From: DASSUW01 sp963730535
GTDB lineage: Bacteria > Actinomycetota > Thermoleophilia > Solirubrobacterales > Solirubrobacteraceae
Assembly: GCA_963730535.1 (NCBI GenBank)
Contig: CAVSRU010000002.1
Span: 62,001-126,000 of the forward strand
Direction: 5' to 3'
Length of the DNA stretch: 64,000 nt
Shown: piece after piece, positions 9,277-18,941 of the stretch
Layout: each line of letters begins with the position of its first letter
How positions within the stretch are numbered: position 1 is the stretch's first letter
Made by a program: the position numbers and the translations under genes
The notes under the pieces: model-generated
Told to the model about the DNA's origin: nothing
What the model saw: the letters and a program-made list of their open reading frames with translations, nothing else
Databases searched by the model: none

Positions 9277-10652
9277 GAGACCGGCGGGCGGCGGTCCGCC
9301 CACGGGCGGGCCGCCTCGAGCTGGGCGCTGAGCGAGAGCAGGGTCGCCTCGTCGGACTCGCGGCCGACGAGCTGGACGGCGAGCGGGAGCCCGCCCGCCG
9401 AGAAGCCGGCGGGGACCGAGGCGGCGGGCTGGCCGGTCGCGTTCCAGACCACGTTGAACGGGACCCAGCGCGACTCCCACAGCCACGTCGCGACCGCGCC
9501 GCGACCCTCCATCGCCTGGGCGGGCTTCGCCGGCTCCGACATCATCGGCGTGAGCAGCACGTCGACCTCTTCGAACAGCGCGCCGACGCGCCGGGTCATC
9601 GCCTGCTCGCGGGCCAGCAGCCGTTGAACTCCGCCGTCGGAGATCAGGGCGCCGGGGCGGGCGAGCGCGCGCGTGCGCCGCTCCAGCCGTCGCGGGCGCT
9701 CGACCTCGCCGACGAAGTCGTGGATGCCGCGCAGCATCAGCCCGACGATCGTCACGACATCCTCGGCTCGCACCGGGACGTCGCGCTCGACGATCTCGTG
9801 GCCGAGGGAGCGCAGCGTGTCCACGGTCCGGTCGAGCGCGGCGCGGACCTCGCCCGTCAGCCGCCCCTGGACTCCCGCCGGGAAGCGCTCCGAGACGGCG
9901 ATCCGCAGCCGCCCGGGATCGCGGCGGGCGGCGGCCTCGAAGCCCGTGCCGGGCCCGGCCATGACGTCGAGGACGATCGCGGTGTCGAGCACGGAGCGGG
10001 TGAGCGTGCCGACGCAGATCCAGTGCGCTTCGTCGGCGTCGTGCGGCGCCCGCGACACGCGGTCGCGCTGCGGCTTGAGGCCGAACAGCCCGCAGCACGC
10101 CGCGGGGATGCGGATCGACCCGGCCCCGTCGACCGCGAGCGCGGCGGGCACCAGGCCGGCCGCGACCGCCGCCGCCGAGCCGCCGCTCGAGCCGCCTGGA
10201 GTGCGCTCCACGTCCCACGGGTTGCGGGTCACGCCCCATGTCACCGACTCGGTGAACGGCCATAAGCCGAGCTCGGGCATCGGCGTCTTGCCGACGATCA
10301 CGGCTCCCGCCTCGCGCAGGCGACGGACGACCTCGGAGTCGGCGACGGCGGCCGTGTCGAAGCCTCCCGTGCCGCGGCTCGTCACCTCGCCGGCGATGTC
10401 GACCTCGTCCTTGATCGCCATCGGCACGCCGAGCAGCGGCGCACGTTCGCCGGCCGCCCGCCGCCGGTCGGCGTCGTCGGCCTCGGCCAGCGCCCGCTCG
10501 CGGTAGACGGCGTTGAACGCGTTCAGGCGGCGGTTGAGCCTGGCGATGCGGTCGAGCGACAGCTGGGTGAGCTCCCGCGAGGTCGCGTCGCCGCGGCGCA
10601 GGAGCTCGACCTGGCCGGCCACGCCGGCGAACGCTACATCCGAGCTGTCCAC
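9273..10652 (-). CDS. Amidase signature family enzyme
   Basis: The 459-residue protein has the amidase catalytic triad in order: Lys about 81 (GVPMAIKDEVD), cis-Ser about 156 (TPGGSSGGSAAAVAAG) and nucleophile Ser about 179 (DGAGSIRIPAACCGLFGLKP). The family hydrolyses amide bonds in varied substrates. No GatB/GatC neighbours exist, so a GatA role is unlikely. The start is GTG, preceded by a purine stretch. It lies 9 bp after the phosphatase gene on the same strand and is probably co-transcribed with it, although a functional link is not obvious. Confidence 0.9.
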   Translation of the reverse strand: MDSSDVAFAGVAGQVELLRRGDATSRELTQLSLDRIARLNRRLNAFNAVYRERALAEADDADRRRAAGERAPLLGVPMAIKDEVDIAGEVTSRGTGGFDTAAVADSEVVRRLREAGAVIVGKTPMPELGLWPFTESVTWGVTRNPWDVERTPGGSSGGSAAAVAAGLVPAALAVDGAGSIRIPAACCGLFGLKPQRDRVSRAPHDADEAHWICVGTLTRSVLDTAIVLDVMAGPGTGFEAAARRDPGRLRIAVSERFPAGVQGRLTGEVRAALDRTVDTLRSLGHEIVERDVPVRAEDVVTIVGLMLRGIHDFVGEVERPRRLERRTRALARPGALISDGGVQRLLAREQAMTRRVGALFEEVDVLLTPMMSEPAKPAQAMEGRGAVATWLWESRWVPFNVVWNATGQPAASVPAGFSAGGLPLAVQLVGRESDEATLLSLSAQLEAARPWADRRPPVS

Positions 10653-10661
10653 TCTTTGACC

Positions 10662-12851
10662 TTAACCGGGAGGCAGCATCCGCAGCGCGAGCAGCGCGAC
10701 GTCGTCGCGCGGCGAGCCGTCCTGGAGCTCGTCGACGCGCCGGGCCAGCGCGCTGACGACCTCCTCGGCGGGGCGGCCGACACTGTCGCGCAGCGCCTGC
10801 TCGAGCGCGCGCTGCCCGAACGCGAGGTCGGTGCGCCGGAGCTCGACCGCGCCGTCTGTGTAGAGCAGCATGAGGTCACCGGGCCCGAGGGTCGTCTCGC
10901 GGTTGACGGTCGTGGCCTCGTCGACCGCCCCGACCAGCGTGCCGGGCGTCGGCACCGGCTCGACAGTGCCGTCGGCCCGCAGGATCAGCGGCGACGGGTG
11001 CCCGCCGGACGCCAGCGTCACGGCCGTCTCGCGCTCTCCCGGCCGCAGGCGCGCGTAGAGGACGGTGCAGAACGCGCTGCCGGTGTGCGCGCGGCGGCGC
11101 ATCGCCTCGTTGAGCAGCTCGAGGTTGCGCGCGGGTGACGTCTCGGTCAGCGACGTGGCGTACAGGGTGTGGCGCGTCAGCGCCGTGAGGGCAGCCGCTG
11201 CCGCGCCCTTGCCGGCGACGTCGCCGATGAATGCGGTCCACGCGCCGTCGCCGGATCCGAACACGTCGTAGAAGTCGCCCCCGACCTCCTGCTCGCCGGC
11301 GGCGCGATAGTGGGCCGCGACCTCGAGCCCGGGGATTCGCGGCAGCTCGGCGGGCAGGAAGCTCTGCTGGAGCGTGTGGGCGACCTGCGAGCGCTCGGTG
11401 TAGAGCCGGGCGTTCTCGATGTGCAGCCCGGCGCGCGCGGCGAGCGCCGTGGCGACCGCCAGGTCGTCGGCGCCGAACGGCCGCCCGGGCGCGCCGCGGA
11501 ACAGCGCGATCGCGCCGAGCGTGCGACCCGACGCCCGGATGGGAACGGTGAGCGCCGAGCGCAGGCCGAGCGCTTCGAGCTCGCGAGCGTGCTGCTCGTC
11601 GCCGTAGGCGAGGCCGCGCAACTCGTCGGGACCGAGGTCGGGCAGCAGCTGGGGCCGGCCAGTCCGGATCACGCCGATGATCCCCGTCGTGGCCGCCGGG
11701 TCGGGCGGGTAGCGCTCGGAGATCTCCCGGGCCGTCCGCTCGAGCCCCGGGTCGGCGTGGGCGAGCGCGAGGTGTCGCAGCCGGCCCTGCGCCTCGGCCA
11801 CGACGACGACGCACAGATCCGCCACATGCGGGACCGCCGCGCGCGCGACGCCCTCGAGCACGGTCGAGTAGTCGAGCGAGGCGGCCAGGCGCAGGTCGGC
11901 GTCGACCAGGAACGCGAGCCGGCGGCGCTCGCGCTCGGCATCCGCGATGAGCCGGGCGCGCTCGGCGTCGGCCTCGTGGCGCCGGGTGATGTCGCGCAGG
12001 AAGCCGGCGAAGAGCGGCGGCTCGCGGACGCCCAGGCGGGTCACGGTCAGCTCGACCGGGAACGTGTGGCCGTCGGCGTGGCTGCCGGTCAGCTCGAGGC
12101 GGCGGCCGAGGATCGTGGTCCGGCCGGTCGCCAGGTAGCGTGCGACCCCTGCGCGGTGCGCCTCGCGCAGGTCGGGCGGGACGATCAGCTCGGCGAGCGA
12201 CTGCCCGGCCGCCTCGTCGCGGGAGTAGCCGAAGATCTCCTCCGCCGCCGGGTTGAACGCGACCACGCGCCCTTCGTGGTCCATCGTGATCACGGCGTCG
12301 AGCGCGGCGTCGAAGATCGCGGCGGTGCGCTCCTCGGCCGCGAGGAGCAGGTCCTCCGCCCGGGCGCGGGCGACGAAGTGCCCGAGCTGTCCGGCGGCGC
12401 TGCGCAGAAGCTGCTCCTGCTCGGCATCGCGGTTGCGCGGGGTCCTCGAGAGCAGCTCGATCACGCCGAGCGGGGAGCCGGCGGCTCCCATGGGGACCGC
12501 GACCGCGCTGCGCACGTCGGCATCCGCCGCGATGCCGGAGCGCGGCAGGTCGGGCCCGGTCGCGAAGTCGGGGACCCACTCGACCGTGCCGGACTGCCAC
12601 ACGCGGCCCGGGAGGCCGACCGCCGGCTCGAAGGTCAGGCGCCCGCAGGCCCGCGCGAACGCATCCAGGCCGGCGTCGGGACGCGTCCAGAAGGGGCCGC
12701 GGTGCAGGGCGTCGTCCTCGACCACCCACAGCTGCGCCATGTCCCAGCCCAGCTCCGTGGCGAGCGCGGCGAGGACGCCGTGCGCTGCCTCGTCCACCGA
12801 GCCCGCGTCCGCGAGCAGGCGCACGATCTCGAGCTGCGCCGCCCCGCGCAC
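10662..12851 (-). CDS. GAF-PAS-GAF sensor with C-terminal PP2C (SpoIIE-type) phosphatase
   Basis: The 729-residue protein contains an N-terminal GAF domain (about 5-170), a PAS domain (AAIFDAALDAVITMDHEGR...ITRR, about 185-300) and a second GAF (about 315-480). The PP2C/SpoIIE phosphatase domain follows (about 490-729), with EVGGDFYDVF, FIGDVAGKGAAAAALT, LASGGHPSPL, LMLLYTDGAVE and DDVALLAL; the metal-binding Asp residues are present. Such proteins dephosphorylate anti-sigma-factor antagonists in response to small ligands or redox/light cues. No anti-sigma factor or STAS gene is adjacent. The start is GTG at 12849-12851. Confidence 0.92.
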   Translation of the reverse strand: MRGAAQLEIVRLLADAGSVDEAAHGVLAALATELGWDMAQLWVVEDDALHRGPFWTRPDAGLDAFARACGRLTFEPAVGLPGRVWQSGTVEWVPDFATGPDLPRSGIAADADVRSAVAVPMGAAGSPLGVIELLSRTPRNRDAEQEQLLRSAAGQLGHFVARARAEDLLLAAEERTAAIFDAALDAVITMDHEGRVVAFNPAAEEIFGYSRDEAAGQSLAELIVPPDLREAHRAGVARYLATGRTTILGRRLELTGSHADGHTFPVELTVTRLGVREPPLFAGFLRDITRRHEADAERARLIADAERERRRLAFLVDADLRLAASLDYSTVLEGVARAAVPHVADLCVVVVAEAQGRLRHLALAHADPGLERTAREISERYPPDPAATTGIIGVIRTGRPQLLPDLGPDELRGLAYGDEQHARELEALGLRSALTVPIRASGRTLGAIALFRGAPGRPFGADDLAVATALAARAGLHIENARLYTERSQVAHTLQQSFLPAELPRIPGLEVAAHYRAAGEQEVGGDFYDVFGSGDGAWTAFIGDVAGKGAAAAALTALTRHTLYATSLTETSPARNLELLNEAMRRRAHTGSAFCTVLYARLRPGERETAVTLASGGHPSPLILRADGTVEPVPTPGTLVGAVDEATTVNRETTLGPGDLMLLYTDGAVELRRTDLAFGQRALEQALRDSVGRPAEEVVSALARRVDELQDGSPRDDVALLALRMLPPG

Positions 12852-12876
12852 GTCGCGAGCGTAGCGGTGACCGGGG

Positions 12877-13863
12877 TCAGCCAGAAGCCGGTGCGGCGGC
12901 GCCGACCAGCAGCGAGGCGCCGATCGCGCCGCCGAGGTCGCCGAGCGCCGCCAGCTCGATCGCGGGCGGGCTCTCGTCGTTGAACAGGTGCGGCATCATC
13001 GCCTTGCGGATCCGGTCCACGTACGGCTGACCGAGCCGGATCCCGAGCCCGCCGCCGATCACGATCGCCTCGACGTCGAGCAGGTTCTGCGCGGAGGCGA
13101 CGCCGGCGCCGAGCGCCAGCACGGCGCGGTCGAGCAGGTTGTTCGCCACCGGGTCGCCCTTGTCCAGGGCTCGCGCCCACACGCCGCTCGTCAGCCGCGT
13201 CCGGCCGCGCTCCTTCATGATCTTGAAGAGCACCGTCTTCTCTCCGCGGTCGTACCGGCGGCGCGCCCGGGCCTCCATCGCCGCTCTCCCGGCGTAGGCC
13301 TCCATGCAGCCGCGGCGGCCACAGCCGCACAGCGCGCCGCCCTGGCGCACGACCACGTGGCCGATCTCGCCCGCCGCGTCGCGGCCGATCCAGGGGCGCC
13401 CGTCGAGCACGATGCCGCCGCCCACCCCGGTGCCCCAGAAGACGCCGAGCAGCGAGCTGTAGGCGCGGCCGACGCCGAACGCGAACTCGGCGTCCGTCGC
13501 CACCTGCACGTCGTTGCCGAGCGAGACCGGCGCGCCGCACGCCTGCTCCAGCGCGGCTCGTACGTCGAAGGAGCCCTCCCAGTCGGGAAGGTTGCGGGCA
13601 CCGGACACGGTTCCGGCATCGTCGTCGACGACGCCGGGCGAGCCGACGCCGATGCCTTCGAGCGACGACGTCTCGATCCCGGCCTGGCCGGCCGCCTCGC
13701 GCAGCGCTCCGGCGATCTCCTCGACGACTCCCGCCGGACCTCCGGTCGTGGGGGTCGGTCGCCGGCTCTGGCCGGCGACGGTGCCGTCGGCCTCGATCAC
13801 CGCGGCTTGGATCTTCGTCCCTCCGAGGTCGATGCCCCCGCTGAGCGCCATGGTGCGAATCAA
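12877..13863 (-). CDS. ROK family sugar kinase, probably glucokinase
   Basis: The 328-residue product has GGIDLGGTKIQAAVIE (phosphate 1 loop) and the ROK zinc motif GEIGHVVV...CGCGRRGCMEAYA. The catalytic Asp lies in GNDVQVATDAEF, and VIGGGLG stands near the C-terminus. ROK glucokinases phosphorylate glucose with ATP; this would feed glucose released from alpha-glucan into metabolism, in line with the glycogen genes elsewhere in the window. An alternative start is the Met four residues in. The sugar specificity is inferred, not proven. Confidence 0.88.
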   Translation of the reverse strand: MIRTMALSGGIDLGGTKIQAAVIEADGTVAGQSRRPTPTTGGPAGVVEEIAGALREAAGQAGIETSSLEGIGVGSPGVVDDDAGTVSGARNLPDWEGSFDVRAALEQACGAPVSLGNDVQVATDAEFAFGVGRAYSSLLGVFWGTGVGGGIVLDGRPWIGRDAAGEIGHVVVRQGGALCGCGRRGCMEAYAGRAAMEARARRRYDRGEKTVLFKIMKERGRTRLTSGVWARALDKGDPVANNLLDRAVLALGAGVASAQNLLDVEAIVIGGGLGIRLGQPYVDRIRKAMMPHLFNDESPPAIELAALGDLGGAIGASLLVGAAAPASG

Positions 13864-13919
13864 ACCACGCGGGGCCGTGCTGTGCAGCCGGGGTCCGACC
13901 GCTGACCAGCCCGCGCGCG

Positions 13920-14441
13920 TCAGGCCGCCGCGAGGGCCTGGCGGGCGCGGAACAGGCGGCTCATGATCGTGCCGGTCGGCACCTTGAGGCTGGCCGCGGC
14001 CTCCTTGTAGGAGAGCCCGAGCAGGTCGACGGCCACGAGCGCGTCGCGCTGGTGGTCGGGCAGCTCCGCGATGCCGGCGTAGAGCTCGCGGACCTCGACC
14101 GCGCGCTCGGGGCCGGCGCCGCTCGCCTCGAAGCGCTCGAAGTCCTCGGGGGCGGTGGCGGTGGCCGGGCGGCGGGCCGCGGTGCGGCGGCCGGAGATGA
14201 ACGTGTTGCGCAGCACGCGCAGGAGGTAGCCGAGGTCGTCGGACCCCGTGACCAGCCGCGGCTTGGCCAGCACGCGCACGTACACCTCCTGCACGAGGTC
14301 CTCGGCGTCGGCGGGGGATCCGGTAAGGCCGAGGGCGGCTCGGTAGAGGCGGTCGAGGTGGTCGCCGAGCCGCTCGGCGTCGAGGACCCGGGGAGCATCA
14401 CGGTGCCGCGTCCGAGCGGCGGGGAGGGCAAGCGTCGTCAT
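13920..14441 (-). CDS. ECF-type RNA polymerase sigma factor
   Basis: This small sigma-70 factor has region 2 (LDRLYRAALGLTGSPADAEDLVQEVYVRVL) and region 4 (ELPDHQRDALVAVDLLGLSYKEAAASLKVPTGTIMSRLFRARQAL). I chose the ATG at 14441 (MTTLALPA), which gives 173 residues; an ATG at 14465 adds eight. No anti-sigma gene follows. The next gene downstream in transcription direction is the ROK kinase, 56 bp away. The target promoters are unknown. Confidence 0.9.
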   Translation of the reverse strand: MTTLALPAARTRHRDAPRVLDAERLGDHLDRLYRAALGLTGSPADAEDLVQEVYVRVLAKPRLVTGSDDLGYLLRVLRNTFISGRRTAARRPATATAPEDFERFEASGAGPERAVEVRELYAGIAELPDHQRDALVAVDLLGLSYKEAAASLKVPTGTIMSRLFRARQALAAA

Positions 14442-14535
14442 GGCAGGTGACGCTCCCAGCGGCAACGCGCCACAACCACGAGGGGACCCCCTGGATCAGC
14501 CCCTCAGACCCCCTCGACTCGACGTTCCGGGTGCG

Positions 14536-17430
14536 CTACGGCGTGGCCGCGCGGGCGCGGCCGACCGCCTCGGCGACCTCGGCGCGAGAGGTCACGCCGA
14601 GCTTCGCGAACACGCGCGTGAGGTGCCCCTCGACGGTCTTCTCGGAGAGGAAGATCTCGGCGCCGATCTCGCGGTTCGTACGCCCCTCGGCGACCAGCGC
14701 GGCGATCTCGCGCTCGCGGCCGCTGAGCGCGTCGAGCCCCTCGCCGCCGCCCCGCCGCTGGCGGCCGGGGACGCGCTCGCCGAGGCGGCGCAGCGCCCGC
14801 GCGGCCTCGTCGCGCACGCGGGCGGCGCCGAGGGCGGCGAGGTCGGACTCCGCGCGGGTCAGCTCCCGAACGCCGTCCTCGCGGCGGCCGGCCGCCGCCA
14901 GCGCCTGGCCGGCGAGCGTGCGGCAGCGGGCGGCGACGAGCGGTGCGTGCACCGCCTCGGCGCGCTCGGTGGCCTGGAGCGCGAGGTCGGCGCCGCGGTC
15001 CGCTTCGCCGGCGGCGAGGGCGAGCGCCGCGCGCGCCAGCAGCACCCACGCCTCGGTCAGGGGAAGGCCGAGGCCGGCCGCGGTCTCCTCGCTGCGCGCG
15101 ACCCACGCCTCGGCCGCCGCGCGATCGCCGCGGGCCACGTCGGCGAGCGCCAGGATCGCGTACAGCCAGGCGCGCCGCCCGGGTTCGATGAGCGGGAAGT
15201 CCGGGAGGCCGACGGCGCGGAACGAGTCGAGGCCGCGCTCGCGCTCGCCGAGGTCGATCCAGACGATGCCGAGATGGGCGTAGGTCGCGCGTGTGAGCAC
15301 GCTGTCGTCGAGCCCGTCGAGTAGCGCCAGCGCCTCCTCGCCCGCCGTCCGCGCGCGTTCGGCGTCGCCGAGCGCCGCGGCCGTCCACGCGTCGGCGACC
15401 AGCGCCCAGCCCACGACCTGGCGGTTGCCGGCGAGGCGCGCGGCCTCGACCGCGGCGTCGGCGGTCTCGGCCGCCTCGGCGAGCCTCCCGCGCGTCTCCA
15501 GGGCATGGGCGAGGCCGACCATCATCGGCACCACGAACTGCCCCTGGCCGACGGCGCGGGAGAGCGCGATGCCACGGCGCAGGTGGCGGATGGCGTCGTC
15601 GTAGTGCTCGCAGAAGTACTCCGCGAAGCCGAAGTAGTACGGGGCGTCGAGCCGCATGACGAGCTGCTCGTCGGGGAGCGCGTCGAGCAGTGCCGCGGTG
15701 CGCTCGCGCGCGGCCTCGGCCGCCGCCGCGTCGCCGCGGTTGTACTCGGCGAAGCACAGCAGGGCGCCGGCGAGGACCTCGAGCCCGCGGTCGTCGATCC
15801 GCTGCGCGGTGTCGAGCGCGCGGGCGGCCCACTCGCGCATGGCTTCGAAGTCGCTGTCGTAGAGCGCGTCGGCTGCGAGCTCGGCGTGCAGCGAGGCGAC
15901 GGCGCCGGCCTCGCGGTCGTCGAGGGCGTCGAGCGCGGCCAGCAGCCGGGCGTGGGCGGCGCCGTGGCGGCCGAGCAGGTTCTCGCACGCCGCGCAGGCT
16001 GCGATCAGGCGGACCCGCAGGTCGGGCAGGTCGACGAGCTCGAGCGCGGCGACCAGCGTCTCGAGCGCGCGCTCCAGTCGCCCCGTAGCGGCCAGCGCGA
16101 CCGCCAGCGGCGCGAGCAGGCCGAGGCGCCGCGCGGGGTCGCTGCCCGTGGGCGGGCCGAGCAGCCGCAGCGCCCCCTCGAACCAGCGGGCGGCGACGGC
16201 GGGCGCGCGTGCGGCGGCCTGGTGGCCAGCCTGCTCGAGCACGGCCGCCGCCGCTTCGTCGCCGATCCGCGCCGAGCGCTCGACGTGGTGGGCGCGCGCG
16301 GCCAGCGCGCCGGGCTGGGAGGCGGCCAGCGCCTCGGCGGCGCGCGCGTGGGCCTGGAGCCGCCACGCTTCGCCGGCCCCGTCGTACACGGCTCGGCGTA
16401 CGAGCGGGTGGCGGAAGCGGTAGCGGCGCGCCACCTTCCCGGGGACGGCCACCTGCGCGGCGAGCAGCTGGTCGACGGCGTCGAGCGCCTCGGGCTCATC
16501 GAGCCCGGCGGCGGCGGCGGCGAGGTCGAGGTCGAAGGCGTCGCCGGCCACCGCCGCGCCCCAAGCGAGCCGCCGCGAGCGCTCGGGCAGCCCGCGGATC
16601 TCCTGGCCGAGCGAGGCGGCCACCGCCGGCGGCACGCCGACCGTATCCAGCACGTCTTCCGCGGCCGACGCGCCTGCGCCGGCCCGTGCGCGGGCGAGCT
16701 CCTCGAGGTAGAACGGGTTGCCGCCGCTGGCTCGGTACAGCGGCGCCCGCGGCGGCGCGCCGAGCAGGGCGCCCGCCTCGGCCTCGGACAGCGGTCCGAG
16801 CCGGATGTCGGTCACCAGCCCGTCCCGGCCCGCAGCCTCAAGTACGGCCAGCAGCGAGTTCGGCACCTGCCCGGCGCGGAAGGCGAGGGCGACCAGGAGC
16901 GAGGCGGCGGGCGGGCGGCGGAGCAGGTGGGCGATCAGCTCCAGCGAGGCGTCGTCGGCCCAGTGGACGTCGTCGAGGATGAGCACGAGCGGCCGGCCGG
17001 TAGCGAGCCCCTGGAGCAGCGCGCGCACCGCTCGGTACGCGTGGAAGCGCTCGTCCTGGAGGCCGCCGGCGCCGGCCGGCGCGGCCGACGGGAGCACGCG
17101 GGCGAGCTCGCCGACGCGCTCCCCGACCAGCGCGTCGAGCCGCCGCTCGCCGAGCGAGGCGACGTGGTCGTCGAGCGCGTCGATCCAGATCGCGAACGGC
17201 AGCTCGCGCTCCAGCTCGGCGCCGCGGCCCACGAAGACCGGATGGCGGCGCTCGGCGGCGCGATCGGCCAGCTCGCCCAGCAGCCGCGTCTTGCCGATCC
17301 CCGGCTCGCCGCTGACCACGAGCCAGCGCGCCAGCGGGGCCCGAAGGGTGTCGAGCACGGCGTCGACGGCGCTCAGCTCCTCGCGGCGGCCGATGAACCG
17401 TCGGCGCTGCGCCTGCGTTACCGTCGCCAC
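14536..17430 (-). CDS. LuxR-family transcriptional regulator with AAA-type ATPase domain (LAL/MalT-like)
   Basis: The 964-residue protein starts FIGRREELSAVD and has Walker A VSGEPGIGKTRLLGEL (about 40-53) and Walker B LVLILDDVHWADDASLELI. A long alanine-rich helical repeat region resembles TPRs. It ends with a LuxR-type helix-turn-helix (LSGREREIAALVAEGRTNREIG, EKTVEGHLTRVFAKLGV). This is the large ATP-binding LuxR (LAL) architecture, which activates transcription on binding an inducer. The regulated genes are unknown; the divergent membrane protein gene only 28 bp away is a natural candidate. Confidence 0.93.
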   Translation of the reverse strand: MATVTQAQRRRFIGRREELSAVDAVLDTLRAPLARWLVVSGEPGIGKTRLLGELADRAAERRHPVFVGRGAELERELPFAIWIDALDDHVASLGERRLDALVGERVGELARVLPSAAPAGAGGLQDERFHAYRAVRALLQGLATGRPLVLILDDVHWADDASLELIAHLLRRPPAASLLVALAFRAGQVPNSLLAVLEAAGRDGLVTDIRLGPLSEAEAGALLGAPPRAPLYRASGGNPFYLEELARARAGAGASAAEDVLDTVGVPPAVAASLGQEIRGLPERSRRLAWGAAVAGDAFDLDLAAAAAGLDEPEALDAVDQLLAAQVAVPGKVARRYRFRHPLVRRAVYDGAGEAWRLQAHARAAEALAASQPGALAARAHHVERSARIGDEAAAAVLEQAGHQAAARAPAVAARWFEGALRLLGPPTGSDPARRLGLLAPLAVALAATGRLERALETLVAALELVDLPDLRVRLIAACAACENLLGRHGAAHARLLAALDALDDREAGAVASLHAELAADALYDSDFEAMREWAARALDTAQRIDDRGLEVLAGALLCFAEYNRGDAAAAEAARERTAALLDALPDEQLVMRLDAPYYFGFAEYFCEHYDDAIRHLRRGIALSRAVGQGQFVVPMMVGLAHALETRGRLAEAAETADAAVEAARLAGNRQVVGWALVADAWTAAALGDAERARTAGEEALALLDGLDDSVLTRATYAHLGIVWIDLGERERGLDSFRAVGLPDFPLIEPGRRAWLYAILALADVARGDRAAAEAWVARSEETAAGLGLPLTEAWVLLARAALALAAGEADRGADLALQATERAEAVHAPLVAARCRTLAGQALAAAGRREDGVRELTRAESDLAALGAARVRDEAARALRRLGERVPGRQRRGGGEGLDALSGREREIAALVAEGRTNREIGAEIFLSEKTVEGHLTRVFAKLGVTSRAEVAEAVGRARAATP

Positions 17431-17458
17431 GCCGCGACGTTAATTCACACCCGAGGCC

Positions 17459-18268
17459 ATGACCAGCGTGCCAGCCGCACCATCGAGCCCACGCCCGACC
17501 GACGCGTTGACGCGCTGGGTGGCGGGCTTCATCGTCGTGATCCTGCTCGACGCGTCGCAGCTGCTCGCGTTCTATCCCGACCGCACGGCGACGCTGTGGG
17601 CGTGGACGATCCAGCCCGAGCTGACCGCGATGGTCCTGGGCTCGGTGTACACCGGCGGGGCGTACTTCTTCGCCCGCGTGCTGTTCGGCGCCTCGTGGGA
17701 GGAGGTCGCGGCGGGCTTCCCGGCGATCGCGCTGTTCGTCTGGATGGCGACGATCGCGACCGCGCTGCACCTCGACCGCTTCGCCGAGGACAGCCTGCCG
17801 TTCGCCGCCTGGGCGGCGCTGTACGTCGTCACGCCGCTCCTGGTGCCGTACCTGTACCTGCGCAACCGGCGCCGCGCGGCGCCCGCCACCGGTCCGCCGC
17901 TCCCGCGCGGCATCCGGGTGGCGCTCGCCGGGGCGGGCGGCGTGGTGGTCGCGCTGGCGCTGCTCGTGTTCGCGGTGCCCGACGTGGCGATCGGCGACTG
18001 GCCGTGGACGCTGACGCCGCTCACCGCCCGCATCACCGCCGCGGTGGTCGCCCTGTACGGCGGCGTGTGGCTCTCGGTGGCCGCCCACGGCACGTGGACC
18101 GCCGCCCGCATCCCGCTCCAGTCGCAGGCGATCGGGCTGGCGGTCTTCCTCGTCTCGGTGGCGCGCGACGAATCGGTCGTCGACTGGGGCACGCTCGGCG
18201 TGGCGGTCGTGGGGGCGGCCGCGGCGATGCTCGCGGCGAGCGCAATGCTCGCCTGGAAGGCCGCGTAG
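17459..18268 (+). CDS. Polytopic membrane protein of unknown function
   Basis: The 269 residues contain about seven hydrophobic helices (for example FIVVILLDASQLLAF, AIALFVWMATIATAL, LYVVTPLLVPYLYL and VVVALALLVFAVPDVAIG). No catalytic motif or named family is recognised. It sits 28 bp from the divergent LuxR/ATPase gene and 10 bp ahead of the YceH-like gene, with which it is probably co-transcribed. Confidence 0.8.
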   Translation: MTSVPAAPSSPRPTDALTRWVAGFIVVILLDASQLLAFYPDRTATLWAWTIQPELTAMVLGSVYTGGAYFFARVLFGASWEEVAAGFPAIALFVWMATIATALHLDRFAEDSLPFAAWAALYVVTPLLVPYLYLRNRRRAAPATGPPLPRGIRVALAGAGGVVVALALLVFAVPDVAIGDWPWTLTPLTARITAAVVALYGGVWLSVAAHGTWTAARIPLQSQAIGLAVFLVSVARDESVVDWGTLGVAVVGAAAAMLAASAMLAWKAA

Positions 18269-18278
18269 GCTGCGCGGC

Positions 18279-18941
18279 GTGTACGACCTCAGCGCCGAGG
18301 AGCAGCGGGTGCTCGGGAGCCTGCTCGAGAAGCAGCGCACGACGCCCGACATCTATCCGCTGACGCTCAACGCGCTCCGGGCCGCGTGCAACCAGAGCAC
18401 GAACCGCGAGCCGGTCGTGGCCTACGACGAGTCGACGATCCGCGATGCGCTCTACCGGCTCAGCCAGCGCCGCTTCACCCGGCTCTCCGGCGGCCACAGC
18501 AGCCGGGCGGCCAAGTACCGGCACCTGCTCGAGGACACCCTGCAGGTCGGCCGGGAGGAGCAGGCCGTGCTCACGGTCATGCTCCTGCGCGGCCCCCAGA
18601 CCCCCGGCGAGCTCCTCCAGCGCACCGAGCGCCTGTTCCACTTCCCCGACTCGGCCGCGCTCAACGAGACCGTCGACCGCCTGATCGAGCGCGACCTCGT
18701 CGCGCGCTACGACCGGCGCCCCGGTCAGCGCGAGGACCGGTATGGGCACCTGCTCGGAGGCGAGGCCCCGCCCGCGTCCGCGCCGGCCGTGTCGGCCGCG
18801 CCGGCGCCAGCGCCACCGCCCCCGCCAGGCGACGACCGGCTCGCGCAGCTCGAGCGCGAGGTCGCCGAGCTGCGCGCCGAGGTTGCCGCTCTCCGTGAGG
18901 TGGTCGGCGGGTCGGGCGAAACGTCAACTGCGGCTGGGTAG
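18279..18941 (+). CDS. YceH family (DUF480/UPF0502) protein
   Basis: The first 160 residues match the YceH family of paired winged-helix domains: EEQRVLGSLLEKQRTTPDIYP, LNALRAACNQSTNREPV, and RGPQTPGELLQRTERLFHF. A Pro/Ala linker and a coiled-coil (LAQLEREVAELRAEVAALREVV) follow. The start is GTG. Its last seven residues (ETSTAAG) and the TAG stop are encoded by the left end of the palindromic element described at 18916, so the natural C-terminus was probably altered when the element arrived. The function in the cell is poorly known. Confidence 0.88.
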   Translation: MYDLSAEEQRVLGSLLEKQRTTPDIYPLTLNALRAACNQSTNREPVVAYDESTIRDALYRLSQRRFTRLSGGHSSRAAKYRHLLEDTLQVGREEQAVLTVMLLRGPQTPGELLQRTERLFHFPDSAALNETVDRLIERDLVARYDRRPGQREDRYGHLLGGEAPPASAPAVSAAPAPAPPPPPGDDRLAQLEREVAELRAEVAALREVVGGSGETSTAAG

